A DNA stretch of 64,000 nucleotides from Xestospongia bergquistia (taxonomy: Eukaryota > Porifera > Demospongiae > Haplosclerida > Petrosiidae), in contig OZ014418.1 of assembly GCA_963965975.1 (NCBI GenBank), positions 2,136,275 to 2,200,274 of the forward strand. The letters run 5' to 3'. Within the stretch, counting starts at the first letter, position 1, and each line of letters opens with the position of its first letter. Of the stretch, positions 50,686 to 61,433 are shown one piece after another. A program made the position numbers and the translations under genes. The notes beneath the pieces were generated by a model. The model was not told the DNA's origin. It worked only from the letters and a program-made list of their open reading frames with translations, and did no database searches.

Positions 50686-53163
50686 TGGCTGCTATTGTTT
50701 CGGATGAGAGTGTTGTCGGTGTTACACAAGGTGTTTCGTGCTCGGTTTCATGTTATTTATTAAAGTGAAAGCCAGGAAGATTTTGAGCCTTTTCAAGGGT
50801 TGCATTCAAAGTACCTACAGGAAAAGTACTTTAAGGAGACATTACACATTGTGGTATGCCTGGTTCTTGATATGACATGCATGGAGTGGTACTTACTATA
50901 GGAGCCAGTGGAAAGGAAGGTTGGGCAGAGATTTCAGTTAACGCGACACACTGACAGGCCATACCTGATAACTGTGAATGACTGTGTATGATGTGCCTCT
51001 AATTTTGTCTCTCAAACAGCTCCTGTCAGACCAATTTATTCAAGATGAAGTAAGCTAATATTTTAATAATCATTCGTTGTGCATATGTTATGTAGATTCT
51101 AAGAGGCCATGAACGAAGTGACCAATTACTTGATGATTACTGTGATGGTACTGCATATGCAGCTCATCCCCTTTTCTCTTGTGAGCCGTGTGCTTTGCAG
51201 TTGATGATTTATTACGATGAGCTTGAGGTCTGCAATCATTTTAGGCACCAAAACTAAGATTCATAAAGGGGGTATGTTTATTTATGTACACCTAGAATAC
51301 CTGTATATAAATGATGTGATTATATGTACTTTTTATTATACTCTTGGTAACATCTTGCCTCAGTTTCGTTTTCAATTAAAGTCCATTCATCTTTTGGCTA
51401 TTGCAAAATCATCTCTTATAACAAAATATGGGCCAGATACTGTTCTCAGCGCGTTTTGTGATGACTTAAAAATTCTTGAAGAGGTACACAATTCTAAACA
51501 TATTCACATTTGTCTTTATATATAGGAAGGAATCATTGTTGATGGAATTCCCTCTGTGGTTCATGGTACTGTTTCTATTGCATCCAGTGATAACCTTGGC
51601 TCAACATACATTGGAGGTTTCAAAGCACCCTCAGAGTCATTTCGTAAATGTCGGCACTGCATGGCAACATCAGACGATATGAAGACTGAGGTTTGTCTAT
51701 GTTGTGAAATGTGAATGTATAACTTTTTTTTCAGTTTGCCTCTAATGCTTTCATAGCACGAACTAGAGAAACACATGCTCATCATGTTAATGCATTGGAT
51801 GGTGCACTTCAGGCACATGCTTCCACGATGTATGGTGTGACTAGAAATGCTATTCTGAACTCTTCAAAGTTTTTTCATGTTACTGAAGGATTGGCTCCAG
51901 ACATTATGCATGATGTTTTGGAAGGAGTTGCTCAATATGAATTGAAGGAACTTCTGAAGTATCTCATTGACAAAAAATATATCACTTTGAACTCTTTCAA
52001 CAATGAGCTTGAGAAATTTCCATACTCCTATTCTGACATAAAGGATAAGCCTACTCCTATATCTTCAACAACATTGTATTCTTCTGACCACAATATTAAG
52101 CAGAAAGGTATGTGAGCATGTAGTATCATTAATTTTTATCATACATGAATGTTACAGTATGTTATTTATAGCTGCACAGATGTGGTGTTTAGCAAGACTG
52201 GTTCCTTTAATGATTACGCACAGTATTCCCATATCTGACCACCACTGGCTCAACTTCTTACACTTACTGACTATAATTGACTACCTATTTGCCCCTGTTA
52301 TTTCTCGTAATGTTACAAGTCATCTTGGAGTTCTTATTGAAGATCACCACCTAGAGTTTACAAAACTGTATCCATCATGTCCAATAACACCCAAATTCCA
52401 CTACATGGTACATTATCCTGAGTGGATTGATAGGTAAGTATTATTTCATGAAATTAAATATACCCTTTGGTAGGTGTGGACCTTTGGTTCGTTTTTGGTG
52501 CATGCGCTATGAAGCTAAGCACAATTACTTCAAGAATATTGCTCAGAGGATTAAATGCTTTCGAAACATTCCAAAAAGCCTTGCAAGCCATCACCAAAGG
52601 CTCGTGTGTTTGTACATTAATGCTGACAATGTTTTGAAACTATCTAAGGAGTCATTGTCTGGTCCAGGTATGAATTGATTTTATTTATTCCATTACATGT
52701 TTACATGTAGATCAGCAAGTTTCCATTAATTGTTTGCCATATCAGTCACAGCTGATGCTATTAAGAGGAGAACTGAGAGCAGACTCTGTGATTACTAGGC
52801 TATGACATAATTACATTAATTTTATTTGCCCTTCCTTTAAATAGAGTAACATGGATTAAAGTTAATGGCACGTTATATAAAGTAGGTGGGGTCGTTGTGC
52901 TCTCTATGAACTTAGTTCCTAATTTTGGTCTCATTCATGATATCCTTGTTTTTGACGTTGACACCTATTACATAGTGTGTGAAGAACTTGTCACATTATG
53001 CTTTCAATCTCACTTCCATTCGTACGAAGTTATGCACAAGGAATGTATGACTTTCTCTATTTCTAAAATATCTAGTCTTATTGATCATAACGTAATTGGT
53101 TTATACAACAGATCAGGTTCTAATTTTGTAACACTTAAATATTACCTTGTTGAAAAGATATAA
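50686..53163 (+). pseudogene. transposase-like gene with probable frameshift
   Basis: Likely start ATG 50686 (MAAIVSDESVV). Exons encode EDFEPFQGLHSKYLQEKYFK, RHTDRPYLITVNDC, ILRGHERSDQLLDDYCDG and YTLGNILPQFRFQLKS. Then come FRKCRHCMATSDDMKTE (Cys-x2-His-Cys), GLAPDIMHDVLEGVAQYELK, LTIIDYLFAPVISRNVTSH, ITPKFHYMVHYPEW and FWCMRYEAKHNYFKNIAQ, ending at 53161-53163. The MHDVLEG and RYEAKH blocks are hallmarks of a multi-copy animal protein set that I take to be transposase-derived (family name not recalled; Asp/Glu positions suggest a DDE-type core). Near 51230 the frame shifts by one base between VCNH and LGTKTKIHKG, in a T run. The original could also be a domesticated gene, but the shift argues against function. 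Confidence 0.6.
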
Positions 53164-53199
53164 ATTAACTTTGTGAACAATACCAGTAAGGTGGTAGTC

Positions 53200-53330
53200 A
53201 CACTAAGTGTTTAGAGCACACTATTAGTGTGCCAGAGCAAAATATTAGTGTGCTCTGCACACTAATAGTGTGGAGAGCACATTATGTGTCCTACCACACC
53301 ATAGGTGTGCCAAGTGAAAAGTGTGCAGCA
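53200..53330. repeat. subterminal palindromic repeats of the transposon-like element
   Basis: CACACTATTAGTGTG and CACACTAATAGTGTG palindromes plus related GTGTGCC and CACACTAAGTGT motifs recur five or more times within 130 bases, just inside the right terminus. Such clusters often bind transposase (inference). Confidence 0.65.
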
Positions 53331-53623
53331 AACACTCCTCTTTTTACAGTGTATCTTTGTTTTTCTCCATTAGCACTTTTTGTAATTATACTAATAACTG
53401 TATAGTGCATCAACCTTAGTTAGGCCTGATTTCAAACTTAGCTGTATTATCTTAAATCAAAGTATTGTCATAATAATAAGTACATATAAATTTGTGTATT
53501 AATGACAATGAAGTTATTAAAGTGATTGACAAAGTCAAAGGTAGTAAAATTTTTTCTTAGTGTGACAATTATTGACAGTAACACTGTAAAAATTATATAA
53601 TATGTCATTTTAACAACTAATTT

Positions 53624-53778
53624 GTAGTTTACATGGGTGGATTACTATGGAATTTAGAATTCTTGAGAATTCATCACTATGTAATTTGTTGGTATGTTGT
53701 ATGGTTACATACTAACAAATTATACAATTAGTAATTCACATAAATTCTAAATTCCATAGTAATCCACCTATGTAAAGT
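53624..53778. mobile_element. MITE-like element, family 2, copy e
   Basis: Inverted arms: GGTGGATTACTATGGAATTT on the left and AAATTCCATAGTAATCCACC on the right pair almost perfectly. The centre carries ATTTGTTGGTATGTTGTAT as in the other copies. This is the best-preserved hairpin of the family. Confidence 0.75.
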
Positions 53779-54290
53779 AACATAACAGACTTTTCAATAT
53801 ATATACATCTATCTTAGTGTGGTTATCAGAAATTGTAACTTGTCAAAAATATTTAGCTCAGTTTATAGTATATTATTATATATAATTAGCTAGTGACCAG
53901 GAATCTTGCAGGGTATTGTAAAATGACAATAGAGGTAGAGGCTATATCAACTTAGAATATACTTTAAACAATGAAACACTCAGTAAAGTATGAGTGGCAA
54001 ATTAATAAACGTTTAGTTGATTGCTGAAAGGAAATGCTAGTGCTAAACTGACTAATTAAATGTAGTAACATGCATAGATATATACAGAATGAAAAATTAT
54101 AACAGGGCAAATGTCTACTTATATAATTATTCGTAACTTAATTAATTGATTTTCATTAAATTAAACCGACCAGAAACCAAGTAAAACATAACCACAACTA
54201 CTTAAAAAGTTATAAATACAGTCGGGTGCTGTGTAACTCCATTTATGTTACGCGTAGATCGATAACTTAAACGCAATCCCGAGAACAAAA

Positions 54291-55061
54291 ATGGCACTTT
54301 CAACAGGAGCCTGGGTAAATCCTTGGTATAATCTTGAAACCTTGTATAAACCAACAACTTCTGCAGCACTTGCTTCTATTCCAGATTGGGGTTGTGCTAC
54401 AAACCCAGATTATGGCTTTACAAAAGAAAAAGTTGATAAGGTTAGATCTTCAACAGGAGGAAAAGTTCTCATATCATTTGGTGGATCTAGAGCTGCTGGT
54501 AAATTTTGGGGAGACATGGCAGCAGATCCAAATGGCTCAAGTCAGCAAATAATTAAATACCTGACAAGTGTTGGAGCTGATGGTGCTGATTATGATATTG
54601 AATCTGGTCCTGATTTTACAGTGGAAGTGAATGCCGAACTTGCAAAGATGATGCAAAAGGTGAAGGATAGTGGTAGGGGCTTCATTCAAGCAATGTCAGT
54701 CTTAGCTGGAAGTTATACTGTTTATAAGCCAATACTTGATGCAAACGTATTGGATGAGGTCATCGTTATGTGCTACAATGGAGGAATGTTTGTTGACGGT
54801 AACCCTAGTGGTGGTGGATTAGATTGGAAAGGATGGATGGATAAGTGGATTGGATATATGGGAGCCAACAAGAACAAGCTTATTGTTGGACTATGTATCC
54901 AATACGATCCAAATGTTCAATATTATGCTGATGACTCTCTTGTCCAAGAAGCATCACAATACTGTCGTGAAAATGGCTTAGCTGGTGTTTACTTTTGGTG
55001 GTACTCCAGTGATGCACCTGGGGCTTCAACTTTGAATGACCTAATATCAATTGTCAACTAA
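54291..55061 (+). CDS. GH18 chitinase-like protein, intact copy
   Basis: A single-exon gene of 256 codons. Motifs of glycoside hydrolase family 18 follow in order: a first strand GAWVNPWYN, KVLISFGGS (S-x-G-G), ADGADYDIES carrying the DxxDxDxE signature with catalytic Glu, EVIVMCYNGG in place of the usual M-x-Y-D, and GVYFWWYSSD near the end with the barrel Trp. It should bind or cleave chitin or other GlcNAc polymers. No signal peptide and no carbohydrate-binding module are visible, and the protein is shorter than most animal chitinases. Lack of introns is unusual beside the intron-rich neighbours and raises retroposition or ancient lateral transfer. Two damaged tandem copies follow. Confidence 0.8.
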   Translation: MALSTGAWVNPWYNLETLYKPTTSAALASIPDWGCATNPDYGFTKEKVDKVRSSTGGKVLISFGGSRAAGKFWGDMAADPNGSSQQIIKYLTSVGADGADYDIESGPDFTVEVNAELAKMMQKVKDSGRGFIQAMSVLAGSYTVYKPILDANVLDEVIVMCYNGGMFVDGNPSGGGLDWKGWMDKWIGYMGANKNKLIVGLCIQYDPNVQYYADDSLVQEASQYCRENGLAGVYFWWYSSDAPGASTLNDLISIVN

Positions 55062-58000
55062 AGTGAACGACACTGATCTCAATCAAAACAATGTTTACAA
55101 TTACTATTATTAGTTATATAATATTCATTAATTTTTGAAGTAGTAATTTTGTCTGATTACCTTTTTGATTATTAAACATTCTTGTTAGAAGATACCTAAA
55201 TTAATAAAACAAATGTTAGGAAATTTAAAAGTACACTTATACAATACGAATTGTGTGTTTCTAAATAATTAAAGTCAATTAATATAAGAGCAAAAGACTA
55301 ATCTTGGTTCACAATAACACACGTAAAAGTCGATAACATTTAACACTTGCATGTGTAATTATATATCTAATAATCATGATATACCTGGTGGCTATAGTAT
55401 ATAGCATTACTACTGTATTTATTGAAGGGTAATGACTACAATAACATAGTGCAACACCAAAGATTGAAAGATGGTATACATGCTACTCAATCATCAATTT
55501 ACCACTGATATAATTATAGTAAATATATAAATGCAAGATAAGATCAATGGGTTGTACTTTTTAAGTGTTGTTTGCTTGCAAATTTGCTGGAAATCAAACA
55601 AAAAAGGATATATGGCTTATATATTCTTTCATGTACACAAAGTGAGTGAACAGAGGCTGACACAATGGTTATGCATGCTTATTAATACAGAGGTGTTTTT
55701 ACAGTGACTACCTTTACACTTACCCTTAGCTTCCATGTTAACTACTAAAGTGTTAACATATGTAAGAAGGAAATAGACTACAATGTACATACATATTAAG
55801 AGTGGCCATTACAATAGCAACCTTAACCTTATAAATATTTAAATCAATAGTATTGATGTAACATGTGTCTATGTATGAATGAATGTACGCAAACTAACAA
55901 TAAACAATTGGGTAGCATGATTAACTAGTTACTATAATAATTATAATTATCATTTCTGCAATATGTCAATATAACATGTAAATATACAGTTAGCAAACAG
56001 CTTGGTTGTATGATTGTGTTTGAAGCATTAGGGGGTAGCATCATATTGTTGACATTAAATAAACTTGTTGTAATGAACTATGTCTAAAAGCAAACACTAT
56101 TTAATGTGTAATTGCTGACTCCTGAGGAAAATCAATTTAGTGATTGTGAGTTACAATCATTGATTTTTATACTGGTGGAATTAAAAAGAAAATATAATTA
56201 TTTTGACCTTATTGATCATACTTCATTATGTGTTAACACACAAATATATATATACTAGCTAACGCTGTAAAAATTGATTGATTTAACCAATCTATTTTCA
56301 TGTTCAATGACTATTATACACATCAATTAGACCCTGAGAAGTTTAATAAACACTACTCTGTTCTCATTTATTAACAGACTAATGACAAGTTATTTGTTGA
56401 TATTGTCAGATTTATGAGATTCCATATAACATCACATTAGACATTCATGTACCATTAATCTGTACACAGCAAAAAACACAAGGTTAAAACTACCCACAAT
56501 CCTTCACTATTTGCATCATCTTTGCAAACTAAGTCAAACCATCTGTTAGTTTATATAAATATGACCATGATAAACATTGTAATTAAATAAATCAGATATT
56601 AATGACTGGTGTGAAGAAACAGAAATGACATAGGTATAATAATGCACTTAAAATAGAATTTTATCATTTCAACCCTTAATTGTCCTCGTTACCAGAATCT
56701 CATCAAGTTGATGTAAGCCCAATATTGAGTTACCATAAAGTCAAAAACTGGTCTAACTTAATATGTGAAAAGCCAACTAGAAGCCAAAAGTAGTCTTTGT
56801 AGTTTATATCCAATAACTGAAATTATGAGGGAGAGGTGGATACTGTTTCAACCTAACTAACTAGGTTAATTAAGTTGAAATAGTATCTGCTTATAGCTTC
56901 AATTGAAGCCATGATTCGACTACTATAGCAAAGTGGGTGTAAAAGCAATGTGGTTGTAGATGCAACTAGTTCACTTCATGCTTATTGAGTTACACTTGTA
57001 TTATTGCCTTGTAGCAACTTTGAATTGGGCTTACATCATATTGATGTAACTATAGTTAAAATGACAACATGCTTTTTTTCAGTGTGGCTATCAAAATAAA
57101 GTACATTACATGATGAAACCAAACAAAGAAGCATGTCACCACCAATGATTTATATTAACAATATTAGTTATAACAACCTATTTTGCTAGTTATGATAACC
57201 ACAACATATGTTAGAATCAAACCTACTAAGTGTTACAGTAACCACAGTGCACGAAGTTAAAGTAACAGCAATTGTTACATCAACTACTTATGTCAGATGT
57301 TACTTTAACTATAAGTGTGGGTTGCAATCACCAATACACTTGACAGTTGCTTTAACTATAATTTTCATTGGGTTATTTTAACCCAAGACATGGGTTACCT
57401 GAGTTACAGGTGTTTTGACCCAAAAGTTTGGGTACTTTCTACCCATCACTTTTTACTGTGTACATACATTGTAGTCTATTTCTTTCTTATGTTTGTGCAC
57501 TGTAGTAACATGGAAGGAGGAGCATCTGTTGCTTTCACTTAATAGGGAAATCCATCACCTACTTCTATTTATACCACTTGTTCTGTTACTAATGTTTGGA
57601 GAACTATAGTATATTAGTAATTACTGGATTTACTATACTTCTCAGAATGTCATTTATGTACTAACAATGGATTGGTTAACTAAACCAATCACAGTTTCAG
57701 TGATATATATGACAATACTTTAGTTTAAGATAACACACCTAAGTTTGGAATCCTAGCTAAACAATATTGATTATACTATAAAGTGCTGTTGGAAAAAATT
57801 TAGAAGGTTACAATTTAAAATTAAACAGGAAAAGGCAAGATTATGGTAGAACACAAAAGTCAAAGTTGATGTTAAAATATGTATGCATCTGTCTTAGAGT
57901 ATTTATCAGATCTCATACATGCTAAAATATTTAGCTCAGTTTATAGTATATTATAAATGACATATAATTAATTAGTGATCAAGAGCCCTGGCAATTAAGA

Positions 58001-58297
58001 TTACTTTTTGAGCAAAGCATGTGTTCTGTTTAATCAATTGTTAGTGGGAAACTAATAAACTTATAGTTGATTGCTAAAAACCAATGATAGTGTTAAACTG
58101 ACTAATTAAATGTAGTAAGATTTCCCATGCATATGTGTATACAGAATAAGATAATTATAACAGGGCAATTATCTACTTATATAGTTATTAATTATGTTAA
58201 TTGATTGATTTTCAAACTGATCAATGAGAAAACCACACCTACTTTATGTTGCTATTATCTCATAGATTGACAACATAAACGCAATACAGAGAATAAA
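55062..58297. other. spacer between GH18 copies 1 and 2, repeat-rich
   Basis: Contains the family 1 MITE copy b (56692-57052). Possible outer termini are CGCTGTAAAAATTGATTG (56268) and CCAATCACAGTTTCAGTG (about 57700). It also has repeated TTAAAGTAAC / GTTACTTTAAC and GGGTTATTTTAACCC motifs at 57240-57380. The block upstream of copy 2 (from about 57890) matches those of copies 1 and 3. No gene seen. Confidence 0.5.
56692..57052. mobile_element. MITE-like foldback element, family 1, copy b
   Basis: TCAAGTTGATGTAAGCCCAAT on the left pairs with ATTGGGCTTACATCATATTGA on the right. The interior aligns along its length with 4063-4395. Confidence 0.75.
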
Positions 58298-59072
58298 ATG
58301 GCACTTTCAACTGGAGCCTGGGTAAATCCTTGGTATAATCTTGAAACCTTGTATAAACCAACAACTTCTGCAGCACTTGCTTCAATTGCATGTTGGAGTT
58401 GGGCTACATGTAGATCCAGCTTACGGCTTTACAAAGAGAAATGTTGATAGGATTAGATCTTCAACAGCAGGAAAAGTTCTCATTTCATTTGGTGGATCTG
58501 GAGCTGTTGGTCACATTTGGGGAAACATGGCAGCAGACCCAAATGCCTCAAGTCAGCAAATGATTGAATACCTGACAAGCGTTGGAGCTGATGGTGTTGA
58601 TCATGATATCGAATCTGGTCCTGATTTTACAGTGGAAGTAAATGCTGAACTTGCAAAGATGATGCAAAAGGTGAAGGATAGTGGTAGGGGCTTCATTCAA
58701 TCAATGTCAGTCTTAGCTGGATATTACAATGTTTATAAGCCAATACTTGATGCAAACGTATTGGATGAGGTCATTGTAATGTGTTACAATGGAGGCATGT
58801 TTATCAACAGTAACCCTAATGGTGGTGGATTAGATTGGAAAGGATGGATGGATAAGTGGATTGGATATATGGGAGCCAACAAGAACAAGCTTATTGTTGG
58901 ACTATGCATCCAATACAATTCAAGTGTTCAATATTATGCTGATGACTCTTTTGTCCAAGAAGTATCACGATATTGTCGTGAAAATGGCTTAGCTGGTGTT
59001 TACTTTTGGTGGTATTCCAGTGATGCACCAGGGGCTTCAACATTGAATCGCCTGATTTCAATTGCCAACTAA
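58298..59072 (+). pseudogene. GH18 chitinase-like copy 2, frameshifted
   Basis: Very close to copy 1 in DNA. The start ATG 58298 (MALSTGAWVNPWYNLETLYK) is intact. Near 58410 an extra four bases (ACATGTAG against ATAG in copy 3) shift the frame, so the N-terminal and main parts lie in different frames. The downstream frame is otherwise open to 59072 and keeps DGVDHDIE, with the catalytic Glu. A protein starting at the internal ATG 58341 would lack the first barrel strand. Either a recent pseudogene or a base-call error. Confidence 0.75.
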
Positions 59073-59491
59073 AGCAACAATGTATCTGTCTTAGAGTCTT
59101 CATTGGATCTCACATGTGCTATAATATTAAGCTCAGTTTATAGTATACTATAAATAATATATAATTAATTAGTGACCAAGAAGCCTAGCAATTAAGATTA
59201 CTTTTTGAGTAAAGCATGTGTTCTTTTTAATCAATTGTTAGGGCAAACTAATAAACTTTTAGTCAAATGTTGAAAAGCAGTGATAGTGTTAAACTGACTA
59301 ATTAAATGTAGTAAGATTTCCCATACGTAGGTGTATACATAATGAAATAATTATAACAGGGCAAAGTCTACTTATATAATTATTCGTTATCTTTATTAAT
59401 TGATTGTCATTAAATTAATTGACTAGCAAGCCAAACGTAGCCACACCTACTTTATGTTGCGCATAGATCTAAACGCAATACAGAGAATATA
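59073..59491. repeat. GH18 upstream block, repeated with copies 1 and 2
   Basis: Blocks such as AGCTCAGTTTATAGTATA and GTTAAACTGACTAATTAAAT, then TATAACAGGGCAA, occur in the same order before all three GH18 copies (from about 53850, 57930 and 59130). The duplicated unit therefore included promoter-side sequence. Confidence 0.8.
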
Positions 59492-60182
59492 ATGGCACTT
59501 TCAACAGGAACCTGGGTAAATCCTTGGTATAATCTTGAAACCTTGTATAAACCAAAAACTTCTGCAGCACTTGCTTCTATTCCAGATTGGAGTTGGGCTA
59601 TAGACCCAGCTTATGGCTTTACAAAAACAAATGTTGATAGGGTTAGATCTTCAACAGGAGGAAAAGTTCTTGTGTCATTTGGTGGATCTGGAGCTGTTGG
59701 ATGGTGTTCGTTATGATATCGAATCTGGTCCTGATTTTACAGTGGAAGTGAATGCTGAACTTGCAAAGATGATGCAAATAGTGAAGGATAGTGGTAGGGG
59801 CTTCATTCAATCAATGTCAGTCTTAGCTGGAAGTTATACTGTTTATAAGCCAATACTTGATGCAAACGCATTGGATGAGGTCATCGTAATGTGCTACAAT
59901 GGAGGCGTGTTTGTTGACGGTAACCCTAGTGGTGGTGGATTAGATTGGAAAGGATGGATGGATAAGTGGATTGGATATATGGGAACCAACAAGAAAAAGC
60001 TTGTTGTTGGATTATGTATCCAATACAATTCAAGTGTTCAATATTATGCTGATGACTCTCTTGTCCAAGAAGTATCACGATATTGTCGTGAAAATGGCTT
60101 ATCTGGTGTTTACTTTTGGTGGTACTCCAGTGATGCACCTGGGGCTTCAACATTGAATCACCTGATTTCAATTGTCAACTAA
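59492..60182 (+). pseudogene. GH18 chitinase-like copy 3, internal deletion
   Basis: The start MALSTGTWVNPWYNLETLYK is intact. At about 59700 roughly 80 bases present in copies 1 and 2 are missing, joining GGAGCTGTTGG to ATGGTGTTCG. A short GTTGGAGCTG-like homology at the two ends of the lost segment suggests slippage. The deletion shifts the frame, and the signature reads DGVRYDIE with Arg in place of an Asp. The remainder is open to 60182. Not expected to make an active enzyme. Confidence 0.82.
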
Positions 60183-60931
60183 AGCGAATGAGACTGATCT
60201 CAATCAAAACAATGTTTACAATTACTATTATTAGTTTATATAGAATGTATTAATTGTTGAAGTATTAGTTTTGATTATCTTTTTAACTATTAAACATTCT
60301 TATTAAAAGATACCTAAATTAGTAGCACAAATGTTAAGAAAGTTAAAAGTATACTTATACGATAAAGAGCTGTCCAAGAAAATTGTGATTAACAATTTAA
60401 AATAATTAAAGTAAATTAAGATGCCAAAAACTATAGTCTCAGTAAATTAAGAACAAAAAAACTATTATAGCCTTTGTATGTAATATGGTGGTATCTTAAT
60501 AAGTAAAAGACCAATCTGGCTATTGTGATTCCCAGTAATACTGTATAAGAGTGGATAATATTTTAACACTGCATGTGTAACTATATAAGCTATAGTTATA
60601 TAGTCTATAATATAACACACTACTGTATTTACTGACAGAAACTGTAAAATAGATATAGACTGCAATAACATGGTAGTGATGGTACAATAGCAAAGATTGA
60701 AAGACAAGGTTCTACAGTTATATGCATGCTAGGTCAATCATCAATTTACTAATGACATCTATATACTTTGTTGATGTTTATTGCTCTAACAACAAAGGTC
60801 AAACATCTGAATCCATGTTCCTGTTGAAGGTTCCTTGAACTGATACTATCACATATTATCACCTATACCTAAGCCTCTTGACCAGAACATATTTGCTCTT
60901 CTCTTCTCCCTTGTCTTAAGGTTCCTCAAAG
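60183..60931. other. spacer between GH18 copy 3 and the second STN1 segment
   Basis: The first 150 bases match the 3' flank of GH18 copy 1 (GATCTCAATCAAAACAATG at 60195 and 55076). No gene recognised. It ends at the junction with the duplicated STN1 segment at 60932. Confidence 0.55.
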
Positions 60932-61433
60932 AACAACTCCATACAAACTTGTATTGGTTTATTATAGTATATATATCAATCAGTAGCTATAAGTCGGAGG
61001 CCGTTATATCTCATGTAGCCAGCCCCTCCCCCTCCAGGAAGGAATGGGCTGGCTGCATGAGACCATTTTAAATTCTTTTAATTAGTTGAAATAGTAGTTA
61101 AAGAATTACTGGTAATATCAAAATCATCTAACTTAAGAGCAATCTTAATGTAATGCAGGAGTAGGTTGGTCCTAGACTCCTCTGGAAGAATCTATGACTA
61201 TGATGCCTGCAGGCTGAAGTAGCTCTCATTCATTACCTTTACTGTATTACCTGTGGATTGACGTTTTATTGTTGTATCAAAGAAATGCCTGTAGTATAAC
61301 ATATCAACATAGTATTAACGCAAGCAAAAATATGCTGGATATGGTGCTCTACTATGAAATATTTGTTATTTTATACCATACTATTATGATCTAACATGTT
61401 GATGTATATAATGTGGGATTATTTTCCTCACAG

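Larger units (their letters stand above)
48473..53351. mobile_element. DNA-transposon-like element with two divergent genes
   Basis: Begins CACTGTAAAAA (48473) and ends TTTTTACAGTG (53341-53351), an 11-base perfect terminal inverted repeat. A CACTG terminus recalls the CACTA/Mirage/Chapaev group, but no clear target-site duplication is seen, so the family call is inference. Inside are two head-to-head genes sharing about 76 bases. The right subterminal region has repeated CACACTAATAGTGTG palindromes. It lies between the two STN1 duplicates. Both genes are damaged, so this copy is probably immobile by itself. Confidence 0.6.
53164..54290. other. spacer: transposon end, MITE and GH18 upstream region
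   Basis: Holds the right end of the element (palindromic CACACTAATAGTGTG repeats at 53200-53300), a family 2 MITE (53624-53778), and from about 53800 the upstream block shared with the other two GH18 copies. Confidence 0.55.

Noticed and set aside
54291-55061. GH18 gene as bacterial contamination
   Set aside because: Flanks are the same AT-rich repeat-bearing DNA as the rest, the unit is tandemly repeated with decayed copies, and it lies between the two STN1 duplicates.
57315-57542. Plus-strand frame of 75 residues
   Set aside because: Overlaps palindromic GGGTTATTTTAACCC-type repeat DNA and shows no protein features.
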